Origin: Sphagnum compactum
Lineage: Eukaryota; Bryophyta; Sphagnopsida; Sphagnales
Assembly: GCA_965153455.1 (NCBI GenBank)
Contig: OZ234499.1
Coordinates: 1,488,001-1,552,000, forward strand
Direction of reading: 5' to 3'
Length of the DNA: 64,000 bases
Each line of letters begins with the position of its first letter. The stretch's first letter is position 1. The notes below the pieces were generated by a model. It ran no database searches. It saw only the letters and a list, made by a program, of their open reading frames with translations, and had not been told where the DNA came from. A program made the position numbers and the translations under genes. Shown here in pieces: positions 62,134-64,000 of the stretch.

Positions 62134-64000
62134 ATAATAACAATTTTGAGTCAAAAAAAGCATTTCACATTGCTCTCCATGTGCCTTCCAAAAAATACTT
62201 TAGGGGCTAGTGTGAAAAGTCTGCCTCGTACATTTCAAAAAGTCATCCAAAAGGAAAATCAAGGAATTGAGCCCTTTTTTGAATTAGGCAGCCTGGGAAA
62301 CAAAACTCAATTGTGGGCGGTCCTAAATTTACGAGCAGTGCATTAAGATCCAATATAATTTTGGGCAGTGAAATTTTAGATAGTAGGCAGCATTTAAACA
62401 TTTCAAAGTTTTAGCAAACTTAAACCACATTCTGGCAGTCCAGATGATAAAGTTGTTTTGACAAGCTGGCAATGTGGTGTTGGAAATGTGGAATTGGTGA
62501 TTTGGCGAGGGGGACTTGGCAAAAAGTGACAAAATGGGGCCTACCAACTTGGCAAATTGGATGTGATGATGTAGTGAAAAGGATGTAGAGTTGGTGAACA
62601 TGCAATCAACTTGACGACATACCCAAGCAAATAGTTAGGAGTTCATCATCATTGAAATTCATTCCATTTGTTCCCACACTATGCATCCATGAACTTTCAT
62701 TTCATTGGATGGGGGCTAACCTTAAGAAAATTCAATCCATTCAAATCCGCTCGATGAGTTCACACTCATCGCAGAGTGAACATTTATGTACATGAATGCT
62801 GAAAGTTGATGTGCCAAAGTTGAAAGTTCAAACCCCTTTGTTGGGGATTTGGGTATGAAATACATGCTCATTATGGAATCTAAAAAGCATGCCAACTTGA
62901 AAAGTCCAATGTAGAAGAGTCTTAGGTGCAAATAGTGTTTTGTGTGTTTGTCTGGGAGAGCGACAACCAGCTCATGCATAAGTACCATGGAAGGCCTTAA
63001 AAAAAAGCCTGAGGTTACCATCATAGTGGACCCATACTTTGGGTGTATTTCCCCCAAAATTGGTCCACACTCAACATGACAAGAAATAGCTATAAAATGA
63101 TGCATTCTTAAATCTACTTTGTCATGGTTGAAAGAGCCACATTCAAAGATCATTTAAGTGTGAGGGTTTAGGGATGTGTGTGGGGACACTTGCTTGTGTT
63201 GACGCAGTCAGCAACATCTTCACACTAGATTGTAGATTGTGCGGTAGTGGTGCTCTTCCAATTATGTCCCCCAATTCTATGAAGGAGCGATTGTCCAAGC
63301 ACCACTAGGCTCGTCACCTTGGGACAAGCCTCCTCAGTTTCTGTAGCCTTGAAAGTATTTTTAAATGTTGTGAGGGTGATGGATTCAAGATCTTGACGTC
63401 CTTTGTAATTGGAATATCTCAACGCTTGAGCATGAGGCCAAGGATGAGATATGATATTAGGGACAATGACACATGGGAATGGATAGGCATGGAACTTTTG
63501 TCCAAGTTGCATGGCTCTACTCTCAATTACTGCTGGGCTGGTATTGTATTTTAAAGAGACCCACTATTTCTGTAGGTTTAAAATCTTGATGGAATCAATG
63601 TTTTCTGGTGATGAATTTTTGCCATCTGAAAAATGCTTTGAAACCGGAATCTTCTGTCACAAATTCTCTATTTTTTTAAAAATGCCAAAAAACATTGCAG
63701 TCGCCTAAAATATGAAAGGGTGCTGAAGATTTTTTACTTTCATATTTTGAATATTGCCAAATTTGGCTAAATATACTCTTGGATGATTGCCAGTTGGGAT
63801 CACAAAAGTGGGGGAGAAAAAGGATTGGAGGGATTGCTACCAGCTAGGTCTTATCTATTATATTCAAAAAATCAGATTTTGAGATTGTACGTACCTTGAC
63901 CATTTGGGGGAACATTCACTCGTAGCAATAGTAGGGAGTTTTGACATTTGATACCACAATATTGAACAATATTGATTTCATATTTCATGATGACAATTTA
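62134..64000. other. Intergenic, no supported gene
   Basis: A frame of 143 codons (62722-63153, -) has no recognisable motif. Around 63190-63310 the phrase TTATGTCCCCCAATTCTATG resembles TTATGTTCCCCAATTCCGTG of block B, so a decayed B relative is likely. A repeat of the 53740 type ends near 63800. Confidence 0.4.

Noticed and set aside
62722-63153. 143-codon - strand frame
   Set aside because: No recognisable domain, and it lies near a probable decayed B-type repeat.
1-64000. CRISPR arrays, operons, tRNA or rRNA genes
   Set aside because: None seen. The window is eukaryotic, and the tandem repeats lack spacer structure; a tRNA scan was not possible by eye, so a missed tRNA cannot be excluded.

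Overview
This window looks like nuclear DNA of a land plant. It is AT-rich, its genes have short spliceosomal introns, and most of it is gene-poor repeat debris. The plant reading rests on the 3' end of an RNA polymerase III largest-subunit gene, a plant-style LRR-Roc-COR (Roco/TORNADO1-like) gene, a decayed SANT/trihelix-like gene, a multicopper-oxidase fragment and plant-type transposon traces. Low gene density and decayed repeats fit a large genome. A non-seed plant is my guess, but nothing here proves it.

Layout. (1) Positions 1-1136 hold the last four exons of NRPC1 on the + strand, with a poly(A) signal at about 1347. (2) Positions 4173-5567 on the - strand hold a two-exon gene for a 63-residue single-pass membrane microprotein; its intron contains a perfect 17-bp hairpin. 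(3) Positions 5.6-9.7 kb have no gene I can support. (4) Positions 9746-18077 are a recent tandem segmental duplication of the form A-insert-B / A'-B'. The first unit has about 2.7 kb between A and B that the second lacks. A terminal-inverted-repeat (TIR) element with a 9-bp target duplication follows at 18122-18951. (5) Positions 19.9-22.8 kb are a nest of minisatellites, a diverged B relative and two TIR elements.

(6) The main gene runs from 27805 to 33666 on the + strand. Its three coding exons (27805-29320, 30619-31940, 32107-33666) encode a protein of about 1465 residues: LRRs, a Roc GTPase domain, a COR domain, a coiled coil and an unassigned C-terminal module. The first intron has a GC donor and splits the P-loop codon. 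A likely 5'-UTR intron and promoter lie at 25.0-27.8 kb. (7) Two decayed copies of only the C-terminal module of this gene lie at 44.75-45.69 and 46.44-46.96 kb, and a smaller remnant lies just past the gene at 34.48 kb. They carry matching 3' flank, so they arose by DNA-level duplication.

(8) The rest is intergenic: a SANT/trihelix-like pseudogene (37.6-38.1 kb), a multicopper-oxidase fragment missing its copper ligands (47.9-48.05 kb), a probable solo LTR that stands out as a GC-rich island (51019-52141), a tandem repeat of about 440 bp (57.9-58.8 kb), a 33-bp-stem foldback (62.03 kb) and several decayed dispersed repeats. The intact genes do not form a pathway. NRPC1 is housekeeping, the microprotein is unassigned, and the Roco gene is a candidate signalling gene with local pseudogene copies.
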